Source: Diatrype stigma | Lineage: Eukaryota > Ascomycota > Sordariomycetes > Xylariales > Diatrypaceae | Direction of reading: 5' to 3' | Assembly (NCBI GenBank): GCA_022225965.2 | Contig: JAKJXP020000148.1 | Coordinates: forward strand, 1-64,000 | Length of the DNA: 64,000 bases | In this document: positions 51,003 to 63,006 of the stretch, piece after piece | Numbering within the stretch: the first letter of the stretch is position 1 | Layout: each line of letters begins with the position of its first letter | Program-made: the position numbers and the translations under genes | Notes under the pieces: generated by a model | Told to the model about the DNA's origin: nothing | Database searches by the model: none | The model's input: the letters and a program-made list of their open reading frames with translations, nothing else

Positions 51003-51375
51003 GTCCCATAATGTAGGAATACGTGCTGAGGGGTTCTTAGCTCAACTGCCGGTGGTTAGGTACCAATAAGAATGTAACCTTTGGAGTATTTCCCTAGCTG
51101 TGCGTCTCATCTGCGGTCAAAATGAACTGTGTGCTTCCATACTTCAGAACCGAACTACGGGTTACGGTGTAAGTCTAGGAGATGTAATACATTATTCATC
51201 GGCATCCCATCACTATACATCTATCCAAAAAGAGCTATCTATCGTCTATCGCTATGTAAAGTGCCCCCGGAACACCTTGTAACCCACACATCTAGACTAT
51301 GTGGCTATTGTGTTGGCTTACATAAATCCAATCACAGTGCTGCCGTCATGATTTAAGCTATGGTGCAGATTTTGG
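51003..51375. other. Convergent spacer
   Basis: 3' ends of the DUF8021 gene and the FAD monooxygenase; nothing else seen. Confidence 0.5.
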
Positions 51376-52917
51376 TTATGATTTTCTCCAATAAACCCCC
51401 AAGGTTACCGCAAACACCACCGAAGAGAGAAGAAACACCGTATACGAAGGTCCCAAGGCCGACTTCCTGCTATCCGCCAACCCTTTATTCTGAAAGGGGT
51501 GGTGTTTCCAGGGCTTCCGTGAGGGCGGCAATTCCTTCTCTTCCAACCATTCGAGGACCGGTGTCCCGCTGATGAACGGCGCGAGATCGTTATTGGCCGC
51601 CAACCGGGTCATGGGAAGATAAGGCAACGCGTACATCGACATGGCCCTCTCCTTCCACGTCGGCCAGGCCAGGTATCGTATCCCTTTCTCGGACAGCTCT
51701 GCCCCTTTCCGCGTCTCCTGCGCGCGGTCATCCTGGTACCGACCAAAGAGGGTCTCTATCTCTTGCGTGTTCGGAGCTCCTCCGTTGCTCCGCAGGAGCT
51801 GCTGCCGCAACGCGTTGGTGAGCGCGACAACGTCCATGACGCCGCAGTTATAGCCGAGGCCGGCGTGCGGTTCCATCTTGCGGACGGCGTCCCCGACGAG
51901 CACGATGCGCTTCCAGAACCAGGTGTCCACCAGCCCTTCCTCCAGATCGATAAGTCCGGCATCGCTGTCTCGCAGGGCGTCGATGTCGCGAACCTTCCAC
52001 CCCGGACAGATGTAGAGGTCGCCCCATTTCCGCAAGATCTCGGCCTTGTCCGCTTCCGTGTACCTCCTATGCTCCGAGGTGGGCGAGTCGAGCTTCTCGT
52101 ACACGCCATACCATATCCTGTTGGTCCCGACTATGATCTGGGTGCACATGCCATCGCTGGCGCCGTCCCACCGGGTGTTCGGCTCTAGGCTTGAGGGTGG
52201 GTTGGGGACGGTACCGAAATATAATCGGTAGGTCGTCACGTACGGGTTCTTCTGGTCGAAAGATAGGTCCTCCAGCTGCTTTCCTAGGCGGTTCGCCTGT
52301 ACGTGTTGGCGAATGGTGCTGCGGACCCCATCGGCCCCAATGACAATAGAGCCCTCGTGAATGCTGCCATCGTCGCAAGCCACCTTGACGCCATCTTCGG
52401 AGACATCGATGCCCACCACGTGCTTCTTCGTTGCTATTCGGGCCTTCGCCGAGTCAGGCAAGCTCTCGTACAGGAACCTCGCTAGATTCGGACGATGTGT
52501 GATTTTGAGCGGGTGGCCATGACTGAATTGAATCTTGAGTATCAGAACCTCGGACCAGATCAAAGCATCTACATCTTCCAATGTCACTTATGCTACTCCC
52601 GCAGCGCAACCTTACTTCTCATTCATGTAATCAGGCATCCGATCCACCATCCGGATCCGGGCGTCTTGGGGCACGGTGATCAACGACCGATCCACCTGTT
52701 CCAGCATAGGCTGCAACGACTGCAGGAGCCCCAATTGGTCGAATATGCGGAACATCTGCGGCCAGACGGCAAGTGTCGTGCCAAACGTGCTCGTAACGCT
52801 CTCATGCTTTTCCAGAATTACGAAATCGATGTCGGCTTTCGACAAGATGTGGGCAGCGGTGAGGCCGACAAGACCACCGCCCACGATGACTATACGGAAG
52901 GGTTTCTGGTCTGTCAT
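51376..52917 (-). CDS. FAD-dependent monooxygenase, PaxM-like, with C-terminal membrane anchor
   Basis: Exons are 52917-52616 and 52522-51376 (intron 93 bp), giving 482 residues. Group A flavoprotein monooxygenase signatures: GxGxxG in FRIVIVGGGLVGLTAA (about 8-23), the DG motif VIGADGVRS, and the GD motif RIVLVGDAVRKMEPHAGLGYN. The C-terminus has one hydrophobic segment (TVFLLSSVVFAVTLGVYW). This layout, with a terminal anchor, matches fungal epoxidases of the PaxM group that act on prenylated indoles or meroterpenoids. The family is reliable; the substrate is not known. The splice was set by frame: the donor follows MNE and the acceptor precedes HGHPLKITHRPNLARFL. Confidence 0.88.
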
Positions 52918-53533
52918 GGTAATTAAGCCAGTTCAGAGTTGTTGCTGTTTGTGTTTCTCCCCCCTTTTTTTCTCAGCTATGTCGGACGAAGCGGCTCGCA
53001 GAGGGTTTATATAGAAGTATCGATATCGATAAGCACCCTTCAATAGAGAGCTCGGTATTGCCTATTCGGTGTTGGTCGTGCGAACTGATGGCGCATGTCG
53101 GGCCTAATATACGCAGAATACTTGGTCTCCACTGTAAGCCCTACCTTCTCAGCTACTCTCCACTTTCAACACCATAACATTGGCCGGCCGGGAAAGGGGG
53201 CGAGGCCGTAAGGCTAGTTTGAGCTCGAAGCCGATCGTGTCAGGGTTCGGCATCCCTTACATCTGCACCGCCCATTTTGCACTGCTGCCTGACCATAGCC
53301 GTGTCGACCTGGCCTGACGTGCATCTATTAATATATTACCATGGTCTGAATAGGTGCATACCGACTTTCCTATATCACTCGATTATGGTGGAACTATTTC
53401 AACGGCTCACTTGGCGAGACTTGACTTTTCATAATACACAGTAGAAGCTCTACAGCCAAGAAATGGGTTTGTTGGTGATTAGCGTGTTGTACATAAGACG
53501 GACAACTTCAATCGTTACCCGCTGGTCGTGCAG

Positions 53534-53725
53534 CTAACAATCATGACAATGGTGAATTTTGATCTCTATAGGGGCGCTGGAATACGTTTTGCCATTGGCA
53601 CAGTTTCCCCCAGCATCTCCTAGGTAAGTTGTCTGGTTGTATATCTCATCCCTCTGTTCAGCTGATATCGTGTCGTCATATAGACACGCTTTGCTGGTTT
53701 GTACCCCCTTGAGTTCAGCTGTCAC
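53534..53725 (-). pseudogene. Possible remnant of a small cysteine-containing protein gene
   Basis: The frame encodes about 63 residues with regular spacing of Cys, Gly and Asn and ends HHCHDC. It could be the last exon of a small secreted protein. Upstream on the same strand another frame has two close Cys, but I could not join the two with a sensible intron, and no signal peptide is visible. It may be a decayed gene or chance. Confidence 0.2.
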
Positions 53726-54033
53726 TTTTCCGTCGTAAGATATAGTCTATGATACCACATGCTCCACAATTTATAGACGCTCCGAAAACTCCAAGGTAAG
53801 CCTGACCGCTGATATTATATTCCCAGCGGAATTCTATCGCACCCTAGCATAACGTCGTGTATTGTATACAGTAGAAGTACGCTTCTACATATCGGATATG
53901 TTAAGAGGAGCATACCTAGGAGCAATTCATCCGAGGCCAATCTCCTCGCCCCTGTCATTTTCGGAAAAGAAAGATTCGAAGACTAGAACATCTGCTTGTA
54001 GCTTATACCAAGATTTCTCAACTCTCATGCTCG

Positions 54034-54041
54034 ACCTTATT
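54034..54041. repeat. Left target-site duplication of the MITE (ACCTTATT)
   Basis: Eight bases, ACCTTATT, repeated exactly at 54502-54509 on the other side of the element. Confidence 0.85.
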
Positions 54042-54501
54042 CAGGGTGTCAAGCAACGCCACCTGTGCAACGTGATGTCCACCATTTGGTGTCCACCGCC
54101 ATCTGCAATCCATCCACGAAGACCTCACCTGGTTGCGCAACTGGTGGCAGGTTGCAATGGCTGGTGATTTGTGGCTAGTATATACCGCCATAAGGGATTA
54201 GTAAGGGTTAAAAGTGGAAATAAGGGGCCGGGATCCGGGTTTTCAGGTATGGGTCGAATACTTAGGCTGGTCGAATTAATGGTATAACTTCCAGGGCTTC
54301 GAATACGCGTAAAATAAGTCGCGTACGCGTATAAACACCAAGAATTTATCCTATCATTTTAATATACCCTCACTTTAACCCGTTTTGGATAACCCATTCG
54401 GTACTGCAACCAGTGCAATGCCACTGCAATTTTGGTTGCAGTGGCTGCAATCCATCCACTAAAGGGCTTGGTTGCAGTGGATTGCGTTGCTTGATACCCT
54501 G
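54042..54501. mobile_element. hAT-type MITE (non-autonomous DNA transposon)
   Basis: A 460-bp element with imperfect terminal inverted repeats of about 30 bp. The left end reads CAGGGTGTCAAGCAACGC and the complement of the right end reads CAGGGTATCAAGCAACGC. It is flanked by identical 8-bp target duplications (ACCTTATT). A subterminal 15-bp direct repeat, CTGCAATCCATCCAC, occurs at 54103-54117 and 54445-54459, with further GTTGCAGTGG-like copies. An 8-bp duplication plus a CAGGG terminus is diagnostic of the hAT superfamily. It has no transposase frame, so it must have been moved in trans. Confidence 0.9.
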
Positions 54502-54509
54502 ACCTTATT
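54502..54509. repeat. Right target-site duplication of the MITE (ACCTTATT)
   Basis: Exact copy of the left 8-bp flank. Confidence 0.85.
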
Positions 54510-54720
54510 GCTTAACATTAGAACTCGACCAATTGGCGGTCTATGTAAGCATTATGAACGTTTCTCTGGCTGTAACGAGTGAAGTCATATTTATTGTAAT
54601 ATCTCTAATACTCCAAGAAACCCCAATCTACTCAATGCTGTCCAGATAGAAGTCCCCAGCTAATGTGGTTTTGACATCATATACTTCCTACACCAAGACT
54701 GCCTAATGCACACTTGACAA

Positions 54721-55266
54721 ATGCCACTTACCACCCCTTCGACCGAGCATCAACGGCTCTGGACTGATCCTAAGCCTTCATACTTGCGAGGAGCTTTGAT
54801 AGAACGGCTGTCAGTCAGGGAGGACGAAATAGATGATTTCTCGACGTATGAAAGCTTGCATATGGGAGGAATCAAGCCCTTTATAGCGGCAGAGCCCCTT
54901 GCTATGTGGTGGATAAGTGTGATCCATGTGAATCCCTATAGCCCCTTACTACATCTTTCTCTTGACCATATTCCGCAAATTCTCCGCGACTCCCCGTCCA
55001 AGAGTATGTGTTACCTATTTGAATCCCAGGCGCATGTATCACGGCCATCTTTTTTAATGCCTGAAGTACCTAGAAAGGGGCTTAGACGACGTTTACCCGC
55101 ATCTCAAGGCAAGTGGGCCCGCGTCGGGGCAACTTGCGGAAAAGTCGCGGGAGACTTGCGGAGAAGTTGCGGGAAGCTTGCGGGAAGCTTGCGGGACAAT
55201 GACTTTAAGTACCACGAATCAATACCTATTGAGGAATGCTGTGCTTCGGACAGATCGTGGAAATGA
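54721..55266 (+). CDS. Unassigned 181-codon open frame
   Basis: It opens MPLTTPSTEHQRLWTD and ends with a repeat-derived Gly/Lys/Arg-rich tail (residues about 130-165 come from the tandem repeat). I recognise no domain. Codon use is not GC3-rich as in the real genes here, so it may be chance or a relic of mobile DNA. Confidence 0.2.
   Translation: MPLTTPSTEHQRLWTDPKPSYLRGALIERLSVREDEIDDFSTYESLHMGGIKPFIAAEPLAMWWISVIHVNPYSPLLHLSLDHIPQILRDSPSKSMCYLFESQAHVSRPSFLMPEVPRKGLRRRLPASQGKWARVGATCGKVAGDLRRSCGKLAGSLRDNDFKYHESIPIEECCASDRSWK
55130..55197. repeat. Tandem minisatellite, unit about 11-12 bp
   Basis: Six imperfect copies of a unit close to AGTTGCGGGA / AGCTTGCGGGA run in tandem; the last two are nearly identical. 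Confidence 0.7.
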
Positions 55267-55446
55267 TTTCAAATCATTTTGAAACTCTTGATCGCTTAAG
55301 TAATATGAGATGTGGCCGGATATAGACACTGCCCATATGACTATAAAACATATGAATGGCCCTCCCAACCTCAGCTAATATACATTGTACCACGGCATCT
55401 TGAATCATACCTATATAAAGATTCGACGAAGAGACCATATCCCCAA

Positions 55447-56621
55447 ATGTCTTCCAAAACGCCTGCAAAGCTTATTCTCGGCACCCACGCGGTTCGTATA
55501 TCCAGACAGCTGGAACTGGCCCGTTCTAATCAATTGATGACAGATTGGTGATAAGCCCAAGAATCCAGCAAATGTACACTTCGACAATCTTGAAGATGTA
55601 GAGGCTCTCCTGGATGCATTCTACAGCCGTGGCGGGAGGGAACTCGATACGGGCGCCAACTACGATGGTTCTGAGGAACGCCTCGGGAAGGCTGGGGCTG
55701 CCTCGCGGTTCACCATCCACTCGAAGGTGCGCGATGGCCCGCCCGGATCCCACGAACCTGCCAAGATTGCGCAGAGCATTGCGAAATCGCTTGATGCCCT
55801 CAAGACCCCCACCATAGAGACGATGTACCTTCATGTTCCGGATCGCCAGACGCCCTTCGAGGATGCGGCGAAGGCCATCAACGACGGCTTCCGACAAGGA
55901 AAATACAGGAGGTTCGGGCTCTCCAATTACACTGCTGCGGAAGTGCAAACATTCATCGACATATGCGAGCGAGAGGGCTATGTCAAACCTAGCGTATACC
56001 AGGGACACTACAACGCGATTTCGAGGGGCGGCGAGAAGGAGTTGTTCCCCCTTTTGCGCAAACACAACATCTCGTTCTATGCGTATAGGTAAGTATACAG
56101 GTCCAATGATATCTTTATAAGGCGTGGTTGCGTAACTTTGAGCTGACTTCTGCGCCAGCCCTGCCGCCGGTGGCCTCTTCAATGGCAATAGCGGCCTTTT
56201 CTCAGGGAACACTGGCGCGAGCACACGGTGGACCCCAGATGTAGGTTCTTTCTTCTCTCTACAAAGGTTCGACAGTTTATGTTTCCTCGACCATGCTAAC
56301 AAGATGCTCCAGAACCCCGTCGGACAAGTCTATAGCTCCTTCTATGGAAAACCCGCCATCCAGGCCGCCGTGACCAAGGTTCTGGAAATAGCAGAGAGAC
56401 TGGGGATTAGCGGACATGCCGCGGCGCTGCGATGGACGGCATTCCACAGCATCCTCGACGGAAATCATGGCGATGCCGTGATCTTCGGGGTTTCCAGGCT
56501 GGAGCAGCTTCACAAGACCCTCGACGGGATCGACGCCGGCCCCCTCCCCGCCGAGCTCGCCGATGCTATCACCGCCGTATACGCTACGCTTGGGGATGCC
56601 GGATTTCCCTACCACCTCTGA
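55447..56621 (+). CDS. Aldo/keto reductase, AKR7-like (aflatoxin-aldehyde-reductase type)
   Basis: Exons are 55447-55491, 55544-56088, 56159-56240 and 56313-56621, giving 326 residues. Introns are 52, 70 and 72 bp. The first exon encodes only MSSKTPAKLILGTHA and joins IGDKPKNP. Catalytic tetrad: Asp and Tyr in ELDTGANYDGSEE, Lys in TIHSK, His in MYLHVPD. Further family marks are FGLSNYTAAEV and SFYAYSPAAGGLF across intron 2. The likely reaction is NADPH-dependent reduction of an aldehyde or dialdehyde. Within this block it could serve as tailoring or detoxification next to two flavin monooxygenases, but that is inference. Confidence 0.93.
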
Positions 56622-57665
56622 GACAATCGCGATTAAACGAGACGAGCCTCGAGTGGTTAGAGGCTACAATCACCTCGAGGCATAACTCCGTGCAAGGGGG
56701 GTTAATCCGGATTTTCGGGCAATTCCGGACCGTTGTCCCGCTGTACCATATGTACTTATAGACCACCTCATGTACCAATTCGTAGTTAACAATCATATTG
56801 CATCTCAGAAAGTTTGATTTCACGGAAGTCGGTCTTGTAGTTTCGGTCATGATAGTGTAGCAACCAGTCCTTGTTCTCAGACTTGACGTCGTCTGTACTA
56901 TCTGAAAGGGGGCGACTACGCAGGTGTTTAATCAAGTATTTGATACTAATTTCTGTGGCCACCGTGTACATATAGAAATATTCTAACTTATCTTCAATGA
57001 AACGGGTAATTTTCGTAGTTGCTTGACTCATCCTGGACAGATACCCCATGTACCCCTGATAGTACCACTACTATAGTCAGGTACACGAAGCACACATGAC
57101 TCAAGAGCGAACTGCCCACGACCGGTTTTCCTTCGGCCTTGCCACTAGACCTCGTGATTGAAGATATGGAACTTGGACGTCGCTTTCGCTAGACTTGTAC
57201 CAGGTAGACCAACGACTACTCGTACTATCATGAACTAACTAATATAGACAGCTTCAACGCACACGTGGCTATGGGGTGCAGGCTAGTTGAGTAGTTAGAA
57301 AACACCTTTCGGTCAATCTATCATGAGGCATGCTAACTCAGGCCTAGTTCTATGGATTTGAGAAAGCTAGTTATGCTATCATGATATTCAGCTGAGGTGT
57401 AGTCCAAGTCAAAGATTTACAACACAGCCAACTATACTCGCCTGACGACGATATTTAAAGACGATGCAAGATAAATCAATGTACAACACATCATATACAT
57501 ATATATAACACACACACATATATATATCAATACTCTCCCTTTAAATATCTCCTTTAGCAAGAACGAGAAAGCCGACCCACTAATGCACTACCGGGGACTA
57601 CCCCTGAATTGGCGACTGCCCTGACTAGTCATTAGCTCCCCCTCACCACCACCACCACCACCACA
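56622..57665. other. Convergent spacer
   Basis: 3' ends of the aldo/keto reductase (plus) and the Baeyer-Villiger monooxygenase (minus). It has a CA/TA-rich low-complexity stretch at about 57488-57530 and a CCA run (57643-57664) just past the latter's stop. No gene recognised. Confidence 0.5.
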
Positions 57666-59755
57666 TCAGTGAGAAAACGGCCTGGCCTTGAATTCCGGGT
57701 CCTCCTCCGGCTTCTCCGGGAGTGGTATGTCCTGAAACATGGGCTCGATGTACCACGACGGGTCGCCTTCGTACTCGCCCTCCTTCCCGCCCCCCTCCTT
57801 CTTGGGAACATGACAAACGCTCCAACCGTTGCCAAGCCACCGCAGCCTGTTCCCCGCGGCACCGTCCACAGGCTCCCACGAGTAGTCCTCCCACCGCGGC
57901 GCCCGGAGCGCCTCGAGAGCGTGCAGCGGGCTCCCGGGCCACAGCCCCGTGATGCGCTCCTGCTGCTGCTGGTCGCCGCCCCGGCTCTTGTACCAGCTGC
58001 TGCAGGTGTCGGTGTAGACGGTGCGCTTGAAGTACTCGCCGCAGTACGCGCGCCAGTCGGCGACGCGGTCGGCCCGCACCTCGACCGCGGCGTAGTCCTC
58101 CTTCTGCAGCTTGCGCACGCACTTGACGATGTAGTCGCCCTCGACCTCGAGCATGACCGTCAGCGAGCCCGACCCGATGGCCGAGTTGGGCCCCAGCATG
58201 AAGAACAGGTTGGGAAACCCGTCCACGGCCAGCGAGAGGTACGCCTCCGGGTGTGGGTCGAACCGTGTCGATAACGGTAGCCCGTTCCGGCCGTGCACGG
58301 GGAACGGCGGCGCTCCCGACGCGTCGAAACCCGTGGCGCAGACGAGTGTGTCAAGTGGGATCTCGCGCCCGCCTCCCGCGGTCTTGAGCTTCAACCCGGT
58401 CTCGGTGAGCTCCTCGATCGGGTCCGTGATGAACTCCACGTTGGGCTCCACCAGGGCCTCGAGGTAGCCGGGCCCCGGCGTGTTGCGCCGGCAGCCGATG
58501 CCGAAGGACGGGATGAGGAACTCGGCGATCTCCGGTTTCTTGACCAGTCGCTCCTTCATGGTGGCCTTGAAGAGGTCGACGGCCATGCGCTGCATCGCCG
58601 AGTCCCGGATGGACATGTCGTGGATGGTGCTGCCGTCCGTCTCGATGGCCTTGCGCAACTTGTACAATGCCTCTGGGTTGTTGGCAAATTCTTGTCGTTG
58701 CTCGGGGGTGACTGGAGATTGTCGTTAGTCTAGGAGGCTCAACAAGCAAGATAGGTTTGTTATCTAACGTACAGTCCATCTTGGTCGGGTCTAAGCCTAG
58801 TCGCTTCATAGTTGCTGAAATACTTAGCAACATAGTCGAATAGCTTTATAGGTCGTTGTAAACCTACTATCTCCGAATGGATTCGTGATCCAGGTCTTGC
58901 TCCGGGCGAAGCAATGCACTTGAGCGCCCTCAATTTTCTGGAGTTTAGGAACAATCTGGATAGCGCTCGAGCCGTTGCCTATCAAGCCGATTCGTTTGTT
59001 CTTGAAGTCGTAACTATATGTCACCTGTCAGGTGGCGTAATTAATCATATAGGGGGTTCATTCCACTAACTCTTCCTTCCATAGAGCTGAATGCATCACT
59101 TCCCCCTTGAACTTCTTCAGACCCGGTATATTTGGCCAGGCAGGATCAGTAAGTAGACCCCGTGCCATGATTAATACATCCGCATCGTCTTCAAAGGTTT
59201 CTCCTGTATCCACTCGCTTGATCGATAGAAACCTGTCACCTTCTCAGCATCACACAAATTCGCGTCAAAAAGATGTCAGCTATGCAAACCATTTCTTCAA
59301 AGCGTCGTCCCATCGGCAGCTTTCAACATTATGTGAGAGCTTCACGAATCGCATGGCCCCATACTTCACGGCTGTAGCTTCAAGATACGCGCATATCTCC
59401 CGCTGAGGTGCATACAGTGATGACCAGTCCGGGTTGGGATTGAAAGAGTATTGGTACGAGTGCGATGGGATATCACAAGCACATCCTAGTTACGGACTAG
59501 ATTAGCTACGCCATTCATATAGACCCATGACTGACTGTACAATTACGCACCCGGATACCTGTTAACCCACCAGGTCCCTCCCACGCCTTCGTTTCTCTCG
59601 TAAATTCGCAGGTCAATGTTACGAAGTCTCTGCGGTATTCGGATGCCCAAGTAGATGCCCGAGTAGCCGGCCCCGATGACTCGGACCTTCATAGGCCGAT
59701 GGCCATCCAACGGGGCATCTTTCAGGTTGAACGAAGAAGGTTGCGTCGAGCCCAT
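57666..59755 (-). CDS. Type I Baeyer-Villiger monooxygenase
   Basis: FAD- and NADPH-dependent insertion of oxygen next to a ketone. Six exons: 59755-59551, 59485-59290, 59232-59071, 59013-58868, 58814-58773, 58711-57666, giving 598 residues; the introns are 53-65 bp. First Rossmann loop VIGAGYSGIYLG (about 26-37), then EGVGGTWW and RYPGCACDIPSHSYQYS across intron 1. The class fingerprint FxGxxxHxxxW is present as FKGEVMHSALW. Second Rossmann loop GLIGNGSSAIQIVP. Then KMDFTPEQRQEFANNPEALYK across intron 5 and LVCATGFDAS. The 42-base exon 5 is needed to keep the frame. The substrate is unknown; fungal relatives act on steroids, cyclic ketones or polyketide intermediates. Confidence 0.93.
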
Positions 59756-60192
59756 CGTGTTGGTTACTTGTCACCGGACTCTCTAGATTACCGGTTCGCA
59801 GGTAGAAAAAGGGCAGGCTTATAAATGGCAAATGGCCAACTCCCCGATTTATCATCATCGTCGAACAGCGGTTCGCTCGGTGAGGAGGTCAGGTCCTCGG
59901 TAATATAAATTCCCACGATTCCCCGCATTACCCCGAACCGGCAAGCCGTGATCCTCCCCCAGGCTGCGGCCGGCATTTATATTCTCCATAGATACCGTGG
60001 CGTGGAAACTCCAACACTTTGCGAGGAGCACTACTGAGTGATGCATTTGAAAACAGCCTTTGACGCAGATAGTATTGAGTTGAGTAGGCCTCAAGTTAAA
60101 CAATATATTCGGAAAGGCCGGTTGTCGATATGTTGAATATCCCATCACAACTAGGACCACAATAGTCATGCTGGGCGCATTTGACCTACCAC

Positions 60193-60920
60193 AACGTAGG
60201 GCCCCCCACGCCGACAGTCTTATACAAGAAGGCTACGAGGGCCAGGAGGGTTGATAAGCTCACCGAGGCCAAAATGGCCATAGTTGAACCTCCGATGGAC
60301 CTTGCTGCGGCCCAGGCCCCTCCCAAAGGCTAGTCACCACATGGTTCACGAGTTCATTCGCGACACCAAGCGCCCGGAGATGGACTTAAGAAAGCCACGA
60401 CCCTGGTGGAAGCCGAGCAGGGGCAGCAGCAGTCGGTGCTTCCGCAGAACCCGAAGCCGAATGCTGACCCGTTTCCAAGCGCGAAACGGAAGCCGAAGAG
60501 GATCAGACACGGACAGAGATAGGTATGAGATATGGACAGTGACCTGAACAGGGGGAGCGGACCGCAACCTCGTTCCTCGGAGACGGCCAGCTCCAAGCTG
60601 TACAGCCTCTGCTGGGGGGGCCGACCGAGCAGGAAACGGAGGACCTCTAACCACGAGACCGATGTGCACGGGGCGGGATTTTCTGGGGAGGTGGGGCAAT
60701 CACTCTGGTTCGGGCTTGGGATCGGGATCAGGATCGGGCGCGAGCTCCGCGGATCACGACCAGGGAAGTTGTTCGCCGCGTTGCCACCTGCCGCGTCACA
60801 GGAATTCCAGCCAAGCGATGGTAAGGAGGATGATAATGAAGAACTTGGCACGAGAGGCTTAGACCATTGATTGATCTTTAGCAAACTAGCATTGTCAGAT
60901 AGCCGGGGAAGGGGCCCTAC
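60193..60920. repeat. Inverted-repeat-bounded GC-rich segment
   Basis: ACGTAGGGCCCC at 60193-60204 is repeated exactly in inverted form (GGGGCCCTACGT) at 60909-60920. The repeat extends weakly inward (CCACGCCG versus TTCCCCGGC). I see no target duplication, so a mobile element is only one possibility. Confidence 0.35.
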
Positions 60921-62970
60921 GTAAGCATCGGAGATCTATGTGTCCACACGAATTATCTGTGCAACTAATAATAGCATGTTCGCATCCGACTTACAAGCCT
61001 GCCTCATGTCGAAGACTGCTGGACGTAAACACATTTGATAGAAACCATAACACCAAATAGTTATAGTGATATGTTGCCTACTTGGATCTTGGACGAGCCC
61101 TAAGGATTCTCTACTACGCAATGCTAGATCGCAACGATTTGCACGTTTCAACGTCATTAACGATACGCTACTAAGTGTCTCACCAATACCCGTAGATTCT
61201 ACTGGCAGGGCTGAAAGCCCCTTCGAGATAAACTTTCAATCTACGTTTCAAAGGAACTCAAAAAGCATTTAGAGTTTGCCTACTTCGCACGCCTGCCCCT
61301 TAGCCCAGAAACTGTTAGCAGCCCTATACGTACTATTAAAGTGCGTAGGTAAGCTCGTAGGCAGGGGGCAGGCTCGGGAGTTGGACTTTGGAGTCTGGAG
61401 TTTGGAACCAACAAAGGCGGGACTCGGGCTGCAGGGTCCAATGAAAAAAGCATGTGCTGCATCTGAAAGCTTAGCAGCTTGGGGGCTTGAATGACCAGCC
61501 AATGGCGGCAGAGCAAATGGAACCGTGTCCTACGAAGCCAAGGCTAATGGCTCTTTTGGTTGTGCTCCTTTCTTTGGTGAGATCGGGTGCGGCATGCCAT
61601 CTGTATATCCATCTGTATATCTGTATACATCCATGATAGTAGTACATGATGTGGTAGAACTACATATGTCCTAGTAGAAATTTGATAGGCTCTCCTGTGC
61701 ATCACGTGCACATCAGTGACGTCTTCTGCTGGGCTATGCAAGAGGCCATGTGAGATGACGGGTAGCGCCACGGCATTCCAGGACTTCTACGAGGCCTCCT
61801 AGGGGATGCCAGGCCGGAGAGGGCGGAGGATCACTCCAAAACCTGTCCGGCCGTCAAACGCCAAAGGGGGTGAGAGCAAGAGGGGTTGACTATACGGTAG
61901 GTCATACTAGTATCATAGACTTCTCCTGTATACTCCACCTAGGTAGGAGTTGCAATGCATAGTTGCATACTGTTGAAACATCTGTCCGAAACACATTACA
62001 AACCGATACAACATCGCTGGCGTCTATAGCACCTTCGAACGTGGTAGATGCATGTGCCAATGAAGCGAATGGATGGTTACATCAGCGAAAGCCGACGAAG
62101 TGTTTAGTATATGTAGGTAGACGTCAGACATGCTATCAGGAGACGTTATTTATTTCGCAGCACGAGTGTAGCGCATCCTAGGTACTTGGGCGGAGGCAGC
62201 AAATGCGGGGTTACTCCTTAATGCTTATAGGAACCTGCCCCCCTGAGCGATATACCTATTAAACTGAAGATAGTCCAGCGAGGTTTTATTATGTGCTGCT
62301 ATAATGTGCATAATATATAGAAAGAATCCCTACTGTCGGATAGGAGTATGCGCAAATCTACCTGTAGTGATATCAATCCTATCAACCCACCCAACTCAGC
62401 TAACTGTATAAAGCATGGAATGTCGGCGGAATGTCAGATTGGCAGTTGGCTGATTTAAAGCCCTGGAAATTCTTAGACGATCAAATCCACACAGCTGAAG
62501 CACATGCGTTTTGTGGATCTCCAGTCTCGCCCGACAACCGATGGTGGCTCCAGAAGACCTTGCCAAAGTAAGCACCTAGACTACAAAGCATCCTCAGAAG
62601 AGTACCTACATACTCGCTGCTACTACAGTGCATACACAATCGTGCCGCATCTGCCCAGGAGCCATGAGGAGCTGGATCAATCCCATACATCAGCCAAGCC
62701 GCAAATCCCCAGATACCTCGACAGATTCCACGATACCCGGGAGGAGCAGCCGGCTCATCCAATAATTACATACCGGCCAGCGGGATTATGCAGGTAATAG
62801 TGTCGAATGGGATCACGACGAGCGATGTCATTAGCCTCCCTCTTTGCCTATCTGGGTACCCCGTAGTGCTCCGGGACAGGTACGGGACAGGTACGGAGCA
62901 CCAGGAAGCATGTACATACAGCTCCGTACACACCTAACTACGTACAATGAACCACTATAACAAAACTAGC

Positions 62971-63006
62971 GACAAATCAGACAAATCAGACAAATCAGAC
63001 AAATCA
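62971..63006. repeat. Tandem repeat, 4 x GACAAATCA
   Basis: Four perfect copies of a 9-bp unit. Confidence 0.9.

Larger units (their letters stand above)
52918..55446. other. Spacer with hAT MITE and unassigned frames
   Basis: About 2.5 kb between the FAD monooxygenase start and the aldo/keto reductase start. It contains a Cys-containing small frame (53534-53725, minus), the MITE (54042-54501), a 181-codon unassigned frame (54721-55266) and the tandem repeat in its 3' part. Confidence 0.5.
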
